DNA from: Lanius collurio
Lineage: Eukaryota; Chordata; Aves; Passeriformes; Laniidae
NCBI GenBank assembly: GCA_020086605.1
Contig: JACBWW010000050.1
Location: forward strand, 1,573,386-1,637,385
Length of the DNA: 64,000 nt
Reading direction: 5' to 3'
Shown here: piece after piece, positions 1-11,845 of the stretch
Position numbering within the stretch: the first letter of the stretch is position 1
Layout of the letters: the number at the start of each line of letters is the position of its first letter
Notes under the pieces: generated by a model
Seen by the model: only the letters and a program-made list of their open reading frames with translations
What the model was told of the DNA's origin: nothing
The model's database searches: none
Position numbers and translations under genes: made by a program

Positions 1-2331
1 ACCCTTTTTTTTAAATGCACCTGAGACTAATTGCATCTGACTTCTGGGAATCTGACAGAGTGATAAGAAGAAGTTACTCAGGGATAGGTGATCACATACT
101 CGGGTAGGAGTGCCAAGCCAAAGAGGAACCTGGTGACTCCAACAGGGAAAAGCTGTTTAAATCAGTGTATCAAACAGGGAAAGGAAAATTACCTCAGTCA
201 CCTTCTCTGAAAGAGAAGGGTGAAATCAACAATTAGACTTGATGATTTTAGAGGTCTTTATTAACTTTAATGATTCTATTATTAAAATTAGACAAACAAA
301 TCAGATATAATGCCTCTTTTTCACTTCTTGCCCAGTGTAAAGTGCTATTGGTAAGACAAGAATCCCCTTTTCTTGTATTTTTTCCATAGGTTTTAGTCCT
401 CTCTGGGAACTTCAGTTGAGAGTGGGTCCAGTTGTGGAAGATGCCACACAAAGATAAGGATGTGTGCATCTGTATATAGTTATATAGAGGACTGAAAAGG
501 GAAGTGCCAGGTGGTATCTCCAGGTTTATATGTCATTGTATTTCCTGAAATAGTTATTTGGAGAAGTTGCTGTCATAGCTTTGGTTGGAAATGAAAACGA
601 GTTTGTAAATTAGGCTAAATATTTCATGGGAAAATGTGTCTTCAACTTTGCTGCTTAGGAAACTGATAGCTTTTTGTTTGAAAATAGGAGTATTTTGGAT
701 TTTAGATGAACTTATGTTTTTCAGTAAATTTTATTTGGGTTACTGTTTTAACACCAAAACGATCTTCAGTTAATAATGTCTTTATCTAAGCAAGATCAGA
801 AGGCTTTACTCTGCTGTAAAATAAGGTATTCCCTGTGCCAGTGGATCTTGGGCTTGCCTTTTAAAGCTGAAATCTCTGTCATTATAGAGGGTGCTGGATC
901 CTGATTGCTTCTCATTTTAAGCTCTATTCCTCCTTTTAGCTATTCCTGATGTGAGAGATATAGTAGATTTTGAACAGAAATATTTACACTTCCTAATTTA
1001 CATTGATTTTAAGGTAGAAATTTTGTTTCCCTGACCAGGCTTTGTGATTTGACAAATCTTCTTCAGTGCAGATGCAAGCTGGAAGTGGACTAACACAAAT
1101 TAATTCTAGTTCTCAGTTCAGCTTTGCTGTCACCCTGGTTCTGAATACATATCTGCCAATTCATGTTTATACAGCTAAAAGAAAATATGAAATTCCTGGA
1201 CTGGGTCTTTAAAGGAATTTCCTTCTGCTCCAATGAATGTGAAGATTTGTGGGTGATTTATTTGGAAAATAGGATGTTATATTTGACTTAGCTCAGATAA
1301 GCATTACCCTGTGAAATGAAATTCCCAGCAGTCGTGATTAAATCTTTCCTTTTCAGGTGTTCACCTTCTGCTCCACAGGTCAGCAGGAATATCCTGAGGA
1401 TGGCATTCCATGACATGTGGGGATTTTTCAAAGCTGTCTCTTTTGCCTTTCTTTTTCAGAATTGCTTCTGATTTGTTTAGAGTCAAATCAATCCCTGCTA
1501 AAGATAGGGACAATGAAATAGGTGAATGGGTGAAATGCTAAAAAGAGAAGATATGTTTTGTTTGTTATTTTCTCCCTTTTTGAACTGAATTCTCTGATGG
1601 AAGCAACTCCACTGGTATCACAGAAAGTGTTTCCAAGTCAGCTAAGATCCATTTTCAAAGGCCTACATCAATAGAATGTAAATCACTTCTGAAATTTTCT
1701 GCTCAGATCAGAAAATGCATTTGAACATTTTATTCAATATTTTTCTTGAGCTCTCTGTTCAATAAAATGAACTTTTAAAGATATCTTTAGCAATGTTTAA
1801 ATTGATAAGTTTATCAGCTGCCTCTCAGCTTTGCTTTTTGATAATGGATTTCTCCAGAAACTTTAGGTTTGGGTAGAATCCAAATATTCTCCTAGAATAT
1901 TTCACAACCCTTGGAATAGTCAATGATTGTTGTGCCATCTCTGTCGCCACTCTCCATATTTTTGGTGGAATTGCAGTGAAGAAAAAGCAGCTTGGAGTTT
2001 AGACCCACATGTGGCAGGGAATCATATTGAAGCAGGGGATGAAAACCAGATGTCATTGTGTGTTCCTCATTTGTGATCTCTCCTTTTGTACCTCTGGTTT
2101 TCCAACCTCTTTCTTTTCACCAAAGTTTATTGTGATAAGAGAGAAAGAGGATTCTTTCCCTGCTGAGATATCACTGACCTTGATTTGATATTCCTGATGG
2201 TTATTTGGCTTCCCCTTTCACTAAAATGTCTTTGATTGGAGAAAGGTTTCATTCATTTCTGTGTTTTCCTCCTCTGTTTCTATTCAGGGTGAGATTTCTG
2301 ACTGAGCACAATTTTGTTTCTGACTTTGCAG
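1..2331 (+). other. PLA2G4A: PLA2G4A intron (partial) upstream of first visible exon
   Basis: AT-rich sequence with no exon-like match to the preceding cPLA2 segment and no long reading frame. It ends in a pyrimidine-rich tract and AG at 2330-2331. The only repeat recognised is a short CR1 tail near 239-286. The donor of this intron is outside the window. Confidence 0.8.
239..286 (+). repeat. CR1 LINE 3' tail remnant
   Basis: The stretch resembles the usual CR1 3' end (a 'ttagaggtctttt' block followed by 'aatgattctat'), with several mismatches. It is old and short, in plus orientation. Confidence 0.5.
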
Positions 2332-2469
2332 ACTGGGTGGAATTCAGTCCATATGAGATTGGAATGGCCAAGTATGGCACTTTCATGTCTCCTGATTTGT
2401 TTGGAAGCAAGTTTTTTATGGGCACAGTGGTGAAGAAATATAATGAAAATCCCTTGCATTTCCTGATGG
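2332..2469 (+). CDS. PLA2G4A: PLA2G4A coding exon (catalytic domain, DWVEFSPYEIG segment)
   Basis: Encodes the catalytic-domain stretch beginning with the split Asp codon of DWVEFSPYEIGMAKYG and ending at PLHFLM plus the first base of Gly. The sequence is almost identical to the mammalian enzyme over 47 residues (human has an Ala where this has Ser in GTFMSPDLFG). The acceptor is 'gactttgcag' with a pyrimidine tract and the donor at 2470 is a strong gtgagt. The open frame continues upstream into the intron, and the intron end happens to read Phe-Ala-Asp as the family protein does. The exact 5' border therefore rests on the splice consensus and phase. Confidence 0.95.
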
Positions 2470-2811
2470 GTGAGTATGTGACAGAAAGAGGCTTAAAAAT
2501 AAAAGCAATTTCAGTAGTTGATGGACTTTTAAATTCAGTCACAGAAAGTGTGAGACAAGAAGTGGAGCTCTCAGTTTGCTGGAAGACATTAATTTGAAAG
2601 ATTTCACAGATATGGATAGGCATTGTTTATTTGTTTCTTATTTCCACGGTTTTTCTTTCTGATTTGGACATTTGAGCTTATGACTTGGCCTGCTCCAAAC
2701 TTAGAGGTGTATTCAGAGAGCAACCAACTGCTTAAATAGTGCTTTTTAAGGTATGTGGGGTTCATTTTCCTTCTTCCAAGCACCATTCAATGTGTATCTT
2801 TTCTCTTTCAG
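2470..2811 (+). other. PLA2G4A: PLA2G4A intron
   Basis: A 342-bp phase-1 intron (gtgagt...tttcag). I saw no repeat or RNA gene in it. Confidence 0.9.
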
Positions 2812-2904
2812 GTGTCTGGGGCAGTGCATTTTCAATATTATTTAACAGAGTCCTTGGTGTCTCCAGTTCTCAGAATAAAGGGCCCACCATGGAAGAAGAA
2901 TTAG
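2812..2904 (+). CDS. PLA2G4A: PLA2G4A coding exon (VWGSAFSILFNRVLGVS segment)
   Basis: Encodes the conserved block VWGSAFSILFNRVLGVS and then a less conserved Ser/Gln-containing stretch ending TMEEEL. It starts and ends in phase 1 (split Gly and split Glu codons). The acceptor is 'ctctttcag' and the donor gtaata is somewhat weak. This segment is part of the cPLA2 catalytic core just before the phosphorylated linker. Confidence 0.95.
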   Translation: MSGAVHFQYYLTESLVSPVLRIKGPPWKKN

Positions 2905-3869
2905 GTAATATTAGTAAATAATTCCACTATGCAGAGCAATTACTAGCAAGATTCTCCCTCTGTGGAAGGATGGCACTGCTGGTGGTCATTTCAGAATGTG
3001 GAATTAATTACCTTTAAATTGCTGGATGCTGCCGTGGTGGAGAAAGAGCATTGGGAATGTTCTTTCTTTCACTTTTGTTTCTGATTAGTCAGAGCTGCTG
3101 AAAGTCACATGCATACATCCAGTTCTTTTCTGGAAGGTGATAGAATCCTCTCTTTTTGTTGTTATGCTGCTTTTTGGAGAGCAGAAGCTGACAAATATTT
3201 GATAGTTACTTGCATAGTCTCTTGACACTGGGCTGTGTTATTGAAGGGATTAGCAAAATGCACCTAAACTCTCTCCTCTCTGGGTTGTTAGATTGCTCCA
3301 TTCTAACCACAGCCTGCTGGTATCTGATCCTTTGCAAGTTGAATGGTTTTGGTTTCACTCCTGGCACACAAATGGCAGGATGACTGTAAAAAAAGAGTTG
3401 TGGCTTGGTTTGGATGGACTTTATCGAGTTTATCTGAGAATGTAGTTAATGATGAAAGGTTTTTTACACTTTTGTTTCCTATTCAGAAAGCAGCATTACA
3501 GGGGAAGATCTGACCAATAAATAAATTGTCCTAGACAGCCAGATCTTCCTGAAGAGCAAGAAGAGAAAATGTAAATTGAGATAGTTTTTAAATAATAACC
3601 TCTGTCTGCCTCTGCCTCCTAATGGATGGAATTCAGCTGTTTGATAATCTCTTATTTATGGATGAAATGAGACCTCCAGGTTTCTATTTCTGAGGCCCAT
3701 CAGGAGTGTTAATGCCTCCTCATGGAGGATCCCTGTCAGTAAATGTGATCATGGAAAAGTCTGCTTTTGAAAGATAGTGAGAGACAGAATGTTATCTGTC
3801 ATCTATGACTCATTTCACATATCATTTAAAAACCCCATCAGCTGAAAGGAGATTCTGTTTCTTTCACAG
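2905..3869 (+). other. PLA2G4A: PLA2G4A intron
   Basis: A 965-bp intron (gtaata...tcacag). It is AT-rich, and no repeat or RNA gene was recognised. Confidence 0.88.
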
Positions 3870-3941
3870 AAAATATTAGGCTAAAGCACCTTGTAAGCAA
3901 TGACAGCTCAGACAGTGAAGATGAATCACAGCATCCAAAAG
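3870..3941 (+). CDS. PLA2G4A: PLA2G4A coding exon (acidic phospho-linker, SNDSSDSEDES)
   Basis: A 72-bp exon encoding an acidic serine-rich linker, SNDSSDSEDESQHPK. It corresponds to the human linker that holds phosphorylated Ser434 and Ser437, and the DSSDS core is conserved. Phase 1 at both ends, acceptor 'tttcacag', donor gtatgg. Confidence 0.93.
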
Positions 3942-5675
3942 GTATGGAAATGCTCAGATTTCATGTCATCATTTCCTTTTTCCATCAGCTTTTGTGTGGC
4001 TCAGCAAAACAGAGAACAGGAGACCCCAGGAGGTTCTGGGCTTGACTTCATGTCTCCTGCTCAAGCTGATCATCAGTTCTCACACATCTGGAATTCCACA
4101 TAGACCCAAAAATGTGGTTTGCTGGGCCAGAGCTCTCCAGAAGTCTGTTTCCAGCAAGCTTCTGAGCTCAGAAGCACCTTGGAATTGCTGCCAGTCCCCC
4201 AAACCAACACTACTCAGTGTTTTCAAGGGTTTCCTGATCAAATATTTACCTGAGAATGGTTTAATGTGTGTTTCAGGCATGCACAGGTGTCTTCTAGCAC
4301 CTTTACAAATGACATCTGATACAGGAAGCTCCTTGTGTTTGGCACAGTGTTTGTAACAATGCCCAAATCCAGGTTCCCTGAAGAGGCACAACCAGAAAGG
4401 GAATCTTGGGCAGTGGGAAGAAAAGATCCTACTGACAATTATCTCTAAGTACCTAAAGCACCTGGAGATTTCTGGGATCTTAGTCAGCTTTCTGTGCTTC
4501 AGGATATTTTTGGGGACAAGAGTGATTTTCACCTGCAAAGACCTGGTTTTATTTTTAACAAGTGGAGCAAAGATGGGAATGCAGCTGTTTGTCATTTCAG
4601 GATCTACAGAAGAAAAGAAAATCCTCTATGGTGAGACAGGGAGTTATGTCACTAACTCAGCTCGGTGATTGCTTCTTCAACTCCCCTTATGTGTAAAATC
4701 GTAGCTGGTACCAAGTTTTGTGTTTATGTGTGGATTTCCTGTTTAAACACTACAGCCAGCACCAAACACATTTCTCTCCTGGTTTGTAGCCATAGTGAAC
4801 AACCAACAAATCTGGGATTGTAAACACTTGGAAATCCCTCTCGCGTCCATAGAATGCTATTGGACAGATGCTGGACTTCTTTGATGCTTGTTTTCTTGCT
4901 ACTTATATAAAACTCAGTTCCTTTAAAGCCTCGGTTAAAGAGGCAAGTTTTAAAGCTGGATTTAAAGCATCAAGCTTGAGCCTGAACTGTTTTCTTATCC
5001 AAAACACCCCAAAAAAGTCAAGTTTTGGCAGGTGTATGAATGCAGGGTGATACCAGTCCAGGTCATTTTTACTGTGAGCTCCAACTGCAGACATCTGAGT
5101 CTGGATCTTTGATTGTACTCTTTAGTTAATTAAAGCCAGATGTTAATTGTAGATTACAGTTTACTGTAGGGATATTTTCAGGTATTTTAGAATTCCCATG
5201 CTACAGCATCATCCTTTATGTGGACTAACTCTGCTTTCCTGAGGAAAGCTGGATTTCTAAGAGGCCGGAAAGATGGGGAAGGCTGTCAGTCCATATCCAA
5301 ATGAATTGATGAATTTATGTCTACATTAAGTATGGTTCTTATCAGCCCAGGTCTGTCCCTGAGCCCAGCAGAGCTTACAGAGAAAGCCCTCACACTAATT
5401 AAGTCGTGCTCAGATCATCTAAGACATTCCCAATCTATTTTCCTGATGTCCACACTATTGTGGTGCAGATTGAAGGTTTCACTAGCCAATGAAGTAAGGA
5501 TGGATTCTCTGCCCTCCTCTGAAATTGTGGCAGCAAAGCTCCATCATCCAGCCCCTGGCTTGTTGAAAGAAGTGTTTTATTTTCGTAGGTCCTTTATTTT
5601 GTAGCCCCTGAAATGCTGGCGTTACACTTGCTATGTTTCAATATCACTGCTGGGTGTTTTCATTTCTGTGTGCAG
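3942..5675 (+). other. PLA2G4A: PLA2G4A intron with a possible microexon
   Basis: A 1734-bp intron (gtatgg...gtgcag). It contains a candidate 30-bp in-frame exon at 4601-4630 (listed separately). No transposon fragment was recognised. Confidence 0.85.
4601..4630 (+). other. PLA2G4A: Candidate in-frame microexon of PLA2G4A
   Basis: Thirty bases lie between a good acceptor (pyrimidine run then 'catttcag') and a strong donor (gtgaga). The length is a multiple of three and the borders fit phase 1 on both sides. Inclusion would insert ten residues (GSTEEKKILY with the split Gly) into the phospho-linker without breaking the frame. I do not recall such an exon in the human gene. It could be chance. 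Confidence 0.3.
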
Positions 5676-5942
5676 GCACTGAGGGCGCTGAGGCAAAGCA
5701 GGAGAGCAGCCAGGAGAGCAGCCAGGAGAGCAGCCAGGAGAGCAGCCAGGAGAGCTGGGTGCAGCGCATGCTCATGGCCCTGGTGGGGGACAGCGCCCTG
5801 TTCAACACGCGCGAGGGCCGCGCTGGCAAGGTGCACAACTTCATGCTGGGGCTGAACCTCAACAGCTGCTACCCCCTGTCCCCGCTGGCAGAGCTGCTCA
5901 CCCAGGAGTCCCTGGAGGAGGAGGAGCCCGCAGCAGTGGCAG
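5676..5942 (+). CDS. PLA2G4A: PLA2G4A coding exon (ESSQ repeat, MAPK site PLSPL)
   Basis: Begins with GTEGAEAKQ, continues through four perfect ESSQ repeats, then re-enters the conserved protein at SWVQRMLMALVGDSALFNTR and NFMLGLNLN. The MAPK target corresponding to human Ser505 is the TCC codon at 5879-5881 in YPLSPL. The exon ends in an acidic stretch (EEEEPAAVA) and a split Asp codon. The linker before the conserved Trp is about 27 residues here against 18 in human by my count, and the excess is due to the tandem repeat. The exon is much more GC-rich than its introns. Acceptor 'gtgtgcag', donor gtcagt. Confidence 0.95.
5702..5755 (+). repeat. Coding 12-bp tandem repeat (gagagcagccag)
   Basis: Four perfect copies of gagagcagccag (5702-5749) are followed by a half copy, all inside the PLA2G4A frame and reading Glu-Ser-Ser-Gln. 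Because the unit is a multiple of three, copy number can change without frameshift. Perfect identity between copies suggests recent expansion or ongoing slippage. Confidence 0.95.
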
Positions 5943-6405
5943 GTCAGTTCCCAGAACTCTGTGTTTATTAATGAAGCCAGAGGCAGCAAGTTCCCAGCTT
6001 GGTAACATTGCACCAGGAGGGTCACAGCAGCACCATGGGGATTGTCCAGCAGCAGAGCTTGTGAGGGAACTGGGGGGATCAAAGGGCACCACACAGTGAC
6101 TTCTGTCTGCTCCCTGCCCTGTCCCCTGGCACAGGCTGTGGCACAGCCACTGGATGGACAATGGTCTTTGGTTTGGCAGATCAAACTGCTTTTGTGTATG
6201 GTACCCTTTGTTACATTCACTTTCTCACACTCACACGAAAGGGTGTCCAAGTTGTTCCTTGGCTCTTACTGATGCTAAGCCTGCTGGTGGAAATGAAACC
6301 TTCCCTTGTTCTTCTGCAGGGCTTCCCTGTTGCAAAACCTTTGTAGCTCATCTGCTGTCTTTGTCTTTTGAAAAACCCCTGGAGGCAACACACTTCTTCA
6401 CTTGT

Positions 6406-6652
6406 AGGATCACAGAATCTGTGAATGTTGGAAGAGACCCACAGGAACCATCCAGTCCAATTCCTCCTGGCCCTGCACAGACCCCCCAACAATCCCACCC
6501 TGGGCATCCCTGGCAGAGCTGTCCAAAATCTCCTGGAGCTCTGGCAGCCTCGGGGCCGTGCCCATTCCCTGGGGAGCCTGGGCAGTGCCAGCACCCTCTG
6601 GGGGAAGAACCTTTCCCTGATTTCCAGCCTGACCCTGCCCTGACACAGCTCA
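6406..6652 (-). repeat. CR1 LINE 3' fragment
   Basis: On the plus strand it opens with 'aggatcacagaatctgtgaa', then gives the standard CR1 order reversed: 'gttggaagagaccc', 'tccagtccaattcc', 'ggggaagaacctttccctga'. The orientation is minus. It is a 5'-truncated copy. Confidence 0.85.
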
Positions 6653-6971
6653 TAGAGCCTTACTTTGCTGACACCATGTTCTTCCCATGGGGATGCACCT
6701 GACAAACCACTCCCATTCCAGGATGCCTGGTGTGCAGGTGCATCCACATTTCATGTTGGCTTAAGCAAGAATGTGGATGAAGGATAAGAATTAAAAAAAA
6801 AAATACGAATTTGCAAAAGAAGTTCGAAGTCTTCCCCCAGTCCATGAGGGATGTGGTGTGTGGGACAGGAACTGTGAAGAATAATTGTTTGATTAGGGTT
6901 TTGAAGCCTTTGCCATGGACAGTTTTCACTGCAATCTGCTCAGTGAAAGGCAGTTAATTTCTTGATGCTCT

Positions 6972-7106
6972 TCGGGCACTGGAAGTGTCCAAAGCCAGGC
7001 TGGACAGGGCTTAGAGCAACTTGGGATAGTGGAAGGTGTCCCTGCCCATGGCAGGGGGTGGCACTGGGTGATCTTCCAGGCCAACTCATTCCATGATTCT
7101 GTGATC
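6972..7106 (+). repeat. CR1 LINE 3' fragment
   Basis: It runs from 'ggaagtgtccaaagccaggc' through 'ggtgtccctgcccatggcag' to the terminal 'ccatgattctgtgat' tail. Plus orientation. Confidence 0.9.
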
Positions 7107-8659
7107 CATCAAGCAAAGAACAACTACACCTCTCTGAAGGGGATGTTCCTTCCATGCTCTTCCTCCCAGCACAGCCCTGCCAACCATCCCTGGTGACAGC
7201 AACATTCCTCTCAGCCCTCATTTTCTATTCAGAGGAAGGAGATTGTCCCAACTGCTCATTAAGCAACAGTAAATACAAGATGTCATTTAAAGGCTTAAGA
7301 AGCAGCCGTGCTCTAATGTGTATTTGTTAATGTAACAAATCCCATGCAGGGCTTGAAGAGTAATTTCCATCTGGACTCCACTTTCTAAATATTTCTGTCA
7401 TCTCAGAGGTGTTTACAACTGGGTAGTCTTAATATTTATAGTACTTGAAAAAGAGGCAGGAAAGTGGGTAGGAAATTTATGGTTGGAAAAAATGACAGTT
7501 GATGAGAATTTTGCATAATTAAGACACGTGGATATTCTTCAGAATCAAGTATCAGTTTCCTGGGATTTGATTTCAATGGAAATAAAATGCTGGCTTGACA
7601 GAACTCTGCACCTCTGATACAATTACTTTGGAGTGCCTGAAACTTCTTTGGGTTAAAATGGGAAAAGTTTGACATGACTGCAGTTTTTTGTTGTTACATG
7701 AAGCCCACACTCATGAACCTGCAGTAACAACTCAGATCTGACAGCTGTGAGCGGTTGCAATATTATAGTCAAGAATAGTTAAAAACCCCTTGAAACATCA
7801 GCAGTTAATATGAAATGTGATCATTCAATAGTGTGATGAGTTTAAACACATTTTAATGCTGTGAATTTTCCTAATGTATGGAAGATCTGAGGAGCCCAGA
7901 GGCAAAGATAGAAAGGAGGCTTTGGTGTAAAATTTAAATCCTTAGATTATTGTGGCACTGGATGCATTTGAGCTGTGCATATTTATTCCTAGCACTGGCA
8001 GTTTACCTGTCAGCTTGAGTGCACAGAAAAGTCTGTATTGCTTTAAGACTTACTCTCCTTTATTGCCAGACACTCCAAAGTAGAAGTAAGTGAATAAAAA
8101 AGGATATCAATAATACTTTCCATCTCCAGTTGTCCCAAGCCCTCTGCAGAGGATGAACTGTGGCTGACCTAAGTCAATCTTACAGTCATTACTGAGGATT
8201 GAATTTAGGGTCTGCAGTGCCTGCAGCAGAGCTCCCAGCTGCTTGGTCTGGAAATAAAACTCTTGGCTCTGCCTTTCCACAGAATCTATTTGTGGAAATA
8301 ATGCTGAGCATTTTCTTATTTCATCAGGAATGATTTCATTGTAAACTCAGAGTTGTTCTGTTTCTTTTCTGATGTTACCAGAATGAGTTGAGAAAATGCC
8401 AGCTGCATAACAATGGAGAAAAATAACCCCTAATCTCTACTTCCTCTTCAGTATTTATGGAAACTGTTGTAGTAGATGGACGTCAGTAGCAAATGCCCTT
8501 CTCATGTCCCCTCCTTCCACTGGAGCTGCCATCTGTGCCAGATTTGGGCTCTAGGACATGCCCTCTTTATGATTTCCAAACAAACATCTGTGTGTCCCAT
8601 TGCTGGGAAGCTGACAGGGCTGGGCTGGCTGAACGTGGAGCTGGCCTGGGAAACACAGA

Positions 8660-8748
8660 CCCACAGAGCTGTTAAGGCTGGAAAAGACCTTTAAGATCAT
8701 CAACCCAGCACTGCCACTAGACCCTGTCTCCAAGTGCCACATCCTCAC
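8660..8748 (-). repeat. CR1 LINE 3' fragment
   Basis: It contains 'gttaaggctggaaaagacct' and 'gatcatcaacccagc', the reverse of a CR1 3' end. Minus orientation. Confidence 0.75.
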
Positions 8749-10293
8749 ATTTTCTCCCAGTTTGCTGTTTGATGGACTGGAAGATACTGGTAATAGGCAT
8801 GCATCTTTCCAAAAAGGCTGAAAATTCCTGTGAACCCATTTACATGGTTCTTATAAATTTATTGACAGCATTAAGATGTTTTCTCCTTTAAAATATAAGA
8901 TTATTTTGATGAATTTGGTTATAGAGTCATGAGGGCTGTAAGCAATGGGATCCATCTCGTTCTTCAGTGTTGGGGGGGAGTTTGTGTGGCAGAAATATAC
9001 TTCCATCACAAAAACTATTATAGCTGATGCTGTCCTTGGTTGAAGGATCTTTCAAATTCAATTTTTGTAACATAAGGAAAGGTGAAACTTGAACAAAAAT
9101 ATTTTTTGCAATTCTTTAGGAGTTGTAGTGAGAACAAGGGTTAAATTATGTTTGACATGTTATCTTTAAACAAGAAGGGGAAAACTAAGTTGGTCTGCTT
9201 GTGCTAAAGGGAACTGTAGTCAGTGTGGGTTTTTTACCAGTTTTTATTAATTGTGATGAATTTGATAAGTACCAATATATTTTCACTGATTTATGCTAAT
9301 TCATGATTATGAAATATATCTGGTTCTAAAATAGGTTTGTAAACACACTTAGCCCTTTAGCAATAGGCAATGATTTAAAAGTGTTCTCTCCTTTAGAAAT
9401 CAAAGCAAATAGTGGGAAATGGTGCTTCATTACTTAGAAAAGGGTTTTCTAATAAATAACAGAAATAAAAAGTGAAAGCATCTGTTTTAATATTTTGTTT
9501 GGTGCTCACAACATGCTGCTTCTGAAATGACAGGGACAAGAGTTAGAATTATTTTTGATGGATTTTCTTTGCTTCAAAAATACTCTTTTTTTTTCCAGAC
9601 TACTACCATTGTCAATAAATAGATGCCAGGAAATTCAATTATAGCAGGAATAATTATTTTTCTATCCAGCATTCCTTACATGACACTGTCCTCTACAGAT
9701 ATGAGCATTAGATTTTTGTTACAAAGCAAAACCATGCTCTGGAAACATTTATAAGGTCTAGAACAAGAAAAGACTGTCAGGGGAAGAGTTTTAAGTACAG
9801 CAGGGATAGTTTAGTAGTGTCCAGAGACTTTAATTTTCTACTATCCAGAGACCTGGATAGGTGTGAAGACACCCAGGAGAAATGGATTGATTTTCCTGAG
9901 CTGCAACCAAAGGAATGTTGGGGTTAGAGGGAAACATCATCAGGTTGGGCTTAGAGAGGAGATTGGTGGGACCACACTGGGACAGCACCAGCACCAGCAG
10001 TGAGTGGCTGACACAGGGAATTCTGTCCAGTGCCTAAATTATGGATTTCACTATTTCTCTTTGTTCCTGGTGGAGTGGAGAGTGTGAGGTCATCAGGTCT
10101 GGTGCAGATTGGAAAACAAGACCTGATAGTCCCAAATTAATGAGCAGAAGCAGACCCAGAAAAGTGTCACAGGAGGGCAGATCCACACTGAGGCTTTTGG
10201 GGCAAGTTTGGGAGAGCTGGGAAGGACTGGGAGAGTGGGGTTGGGAGGGAACCTGGGGGAATAGGTTTGGGCAGGGGTTGTAGGACACTGAAG

Positions 10294-10578
10294 GGATCAC
10301 AGAATATTAGGGTTGGAAGATCTCTGGAGATCACCAGTCCAGCCCTCTGCCCAGAGCAGGTGCACATCCAGGGGGTTTGGGATGGCTCCAGAGAGGGAGG
10401 CTCCAGGCCCTCCCTGGGCAGCTGTTCCAGGGCTCTGCACCCTCCAACGAACACAAGTCCTTCCTCATGTTGAGGTGAAACTTGTTGTGTTTTAGTTTAT
10501 GGCCATTGCTCCTTATCCTGTCACTGGCACCACTGAGCAGAGTCTGGGACCATCCTCTGACACCCTCAGATGTCTCTT
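10294..10578 (-). repeat. CR1 LINE 3' fragment (older subfamily)
   Basis: It opens with 'ggatcacagaatattagggt' and continues with the order typical of an older CR1 subfamily: 'agctgttccagggctctgca', 'ttcctcatgttgagg', 'cttatcctgtcactggcacc'. Minus orientation. Confidence 0.85.
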
Positions 10579-10935
10579 AACATCCCATAAACTTTTTCCT
10601 TTGTGCATGAATTGTTTGGGACAATGGAGTGAAGGTGAGAGGGCTGAGATCAAACCTAGGCTTTTATCCTCTTTGGTTTTGCCTGAAGACCTCTGGGTCT
10701 GCTTCGTGCACTTGGCCTCCTGAGGGCTCTTCCACTTCTGGCTTTTTCACCTCATTCTCCAGTTTTTAAGAGTTTTAGTTACACTTGAGTTCATGGTGTG
10801 TTTAACTGGGATACACTCTGCATTTCAAATTGCATGCTCTCTCCAGAATCTAGGGAGACACTGGAAAGCCCACCAGAACCTCAGTTCTTAACTCAGCTGT
10901 CCCTGCTTGGCTCAATTTTCCCGTGTTCCTTGCAG

Positions 10936-11120
10936 ATCCTGATGAGTTTGAGAGGATCTATGAGCCCCTGGATGTGAAGAGCAAGAAGATCCACATCGTG
11001 GACAGTGGGCTGACCTTTAACCTGCCCTACCCACTCATCCTAAGGCCCCAGAGAGGTGTGGATCTCATCATCTCCTTTGATTTCTCAGCCAGGCCAAGTG
11101 ATTCCAGCCCACCTTTCAAA
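10936..11120 (+). CDS. PLA2G4A: PLA2G4A coding exon with catalytic Asp (DSGLTFNLP)
   Basis: Encodes DPDEFERIYEPLDVKSKKIH, then VDSGLTFNLPYPLILRPQRG and IISFDFSARPSDSSPPFK. The Asp of VDSGL (codon 11001-11003) corresponds to human Asp549, which forms the catalytic dyad with Ser228 in the lysophospholipase/cPLA2 fold. The block is almost unchanged from mammals. Acceptor 'ccttgcag', strong donor gtaagt at 11121, and the exon ends on a complete codon (phase 0). Confidence 0.97.
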
Positions 11121-11845
11121 GTAAGTGTCACAGGCCCTTCTCTTCCTGGGTTTAGGAGTTTAAGGTGACTCACTTCTGTTCCACATGGTCCCAGAAGGCC
11201 TTGGTGCTGTTGTATCTACAGCTCTGGAATATTTCTTTCCACGTCAAGGCAGAATATTGCCCCGTGCCTCAGTTCCTGTTTACATGCCTTCCATGAGGCA
11301 ACTGGCACAAAGAGGGATAATGAAATTCCTTTGAAGCAGGAGCTCAGTTGTTTTTATGGAAGTTTTGCTTTGGCACTGATTGCAGAGTTTTATTTTCTGT
11401 CAGAATTAAACAATTAAGTCATTTTCCCTGCCGTACTCTCCCTCTGCTCAGCTGCTCTCCTCTGTGTGCTGTGGTGTAAATGAATGTAAATGTCATCATC
11501 TTGCAGAAATGCATCATCTCAGGATTGCTAAATAAATAACCTTTTGGAAGCAGGGCTAACTGTTCCTTTACATCTCACCAGGATAATCCCAGCCCTGGTA
11601 TAAGTGGGACTCAAATCCATCCAGGCCAGAGCAAAACAGCAACAGGAAAACAGGGATTAAGTGTCATGGCTGCTTTCTGCAGCAGGTGTGGAAAGCACAG
11701 CTGTCAGTCTGTACAACCTGCACATCCATACAGCTCCAGCTGATCCCAAAGCCTTTACATGCATCATTTTGGTAACTGCTACAAAAAAACAGCACTTCAG
11801 AGGTTCTTTGTGCTATGGTTTAGTGGGCGTGGTGGGATTTGGTTT

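Larger units (their letters stand above)
5943..10935 (+). other. PLA2G4A: PLA2G4A intron with CR1 fragments
   Basis: The largest intron in the window, about 5 kb (gtcagt...ccttgcag). Four CR1 fragments are listed separately. The remainder (for example 7110-8650 and 8750-10290) is AT-rich with no recognisable feature. Confidence 0.88.

Noticed and set aside
2205..2331. Upstream extension of the first visible PLA2G4A exon, reading FADWVEF as in the family protein
   Set aside because: The residues before DWVEF match only over Phe-Ala and then diverge, while a good acceptor (polypyrimidine then cag) sits exactly there with the right phase. The match is treated as coincidence.
4080..4595. A 171-codon minus-strand frame inside a PLA2G4A intron
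   Set aside because: No domain, no promoter or splice signal, and ordinary intron composition.
5660..6250. A 196-codon minus-strand frame antisense to a PLA2G4A exon
   Set aside because: It is the shadow of the GC-rich coding exon and its 12-bp repeat on the opposite strand.
6154..6747. Open frames of about 180 codons on both strands
   Set aside because: They overlap a CR1 fragment and adjacent intron and have no protein family match.
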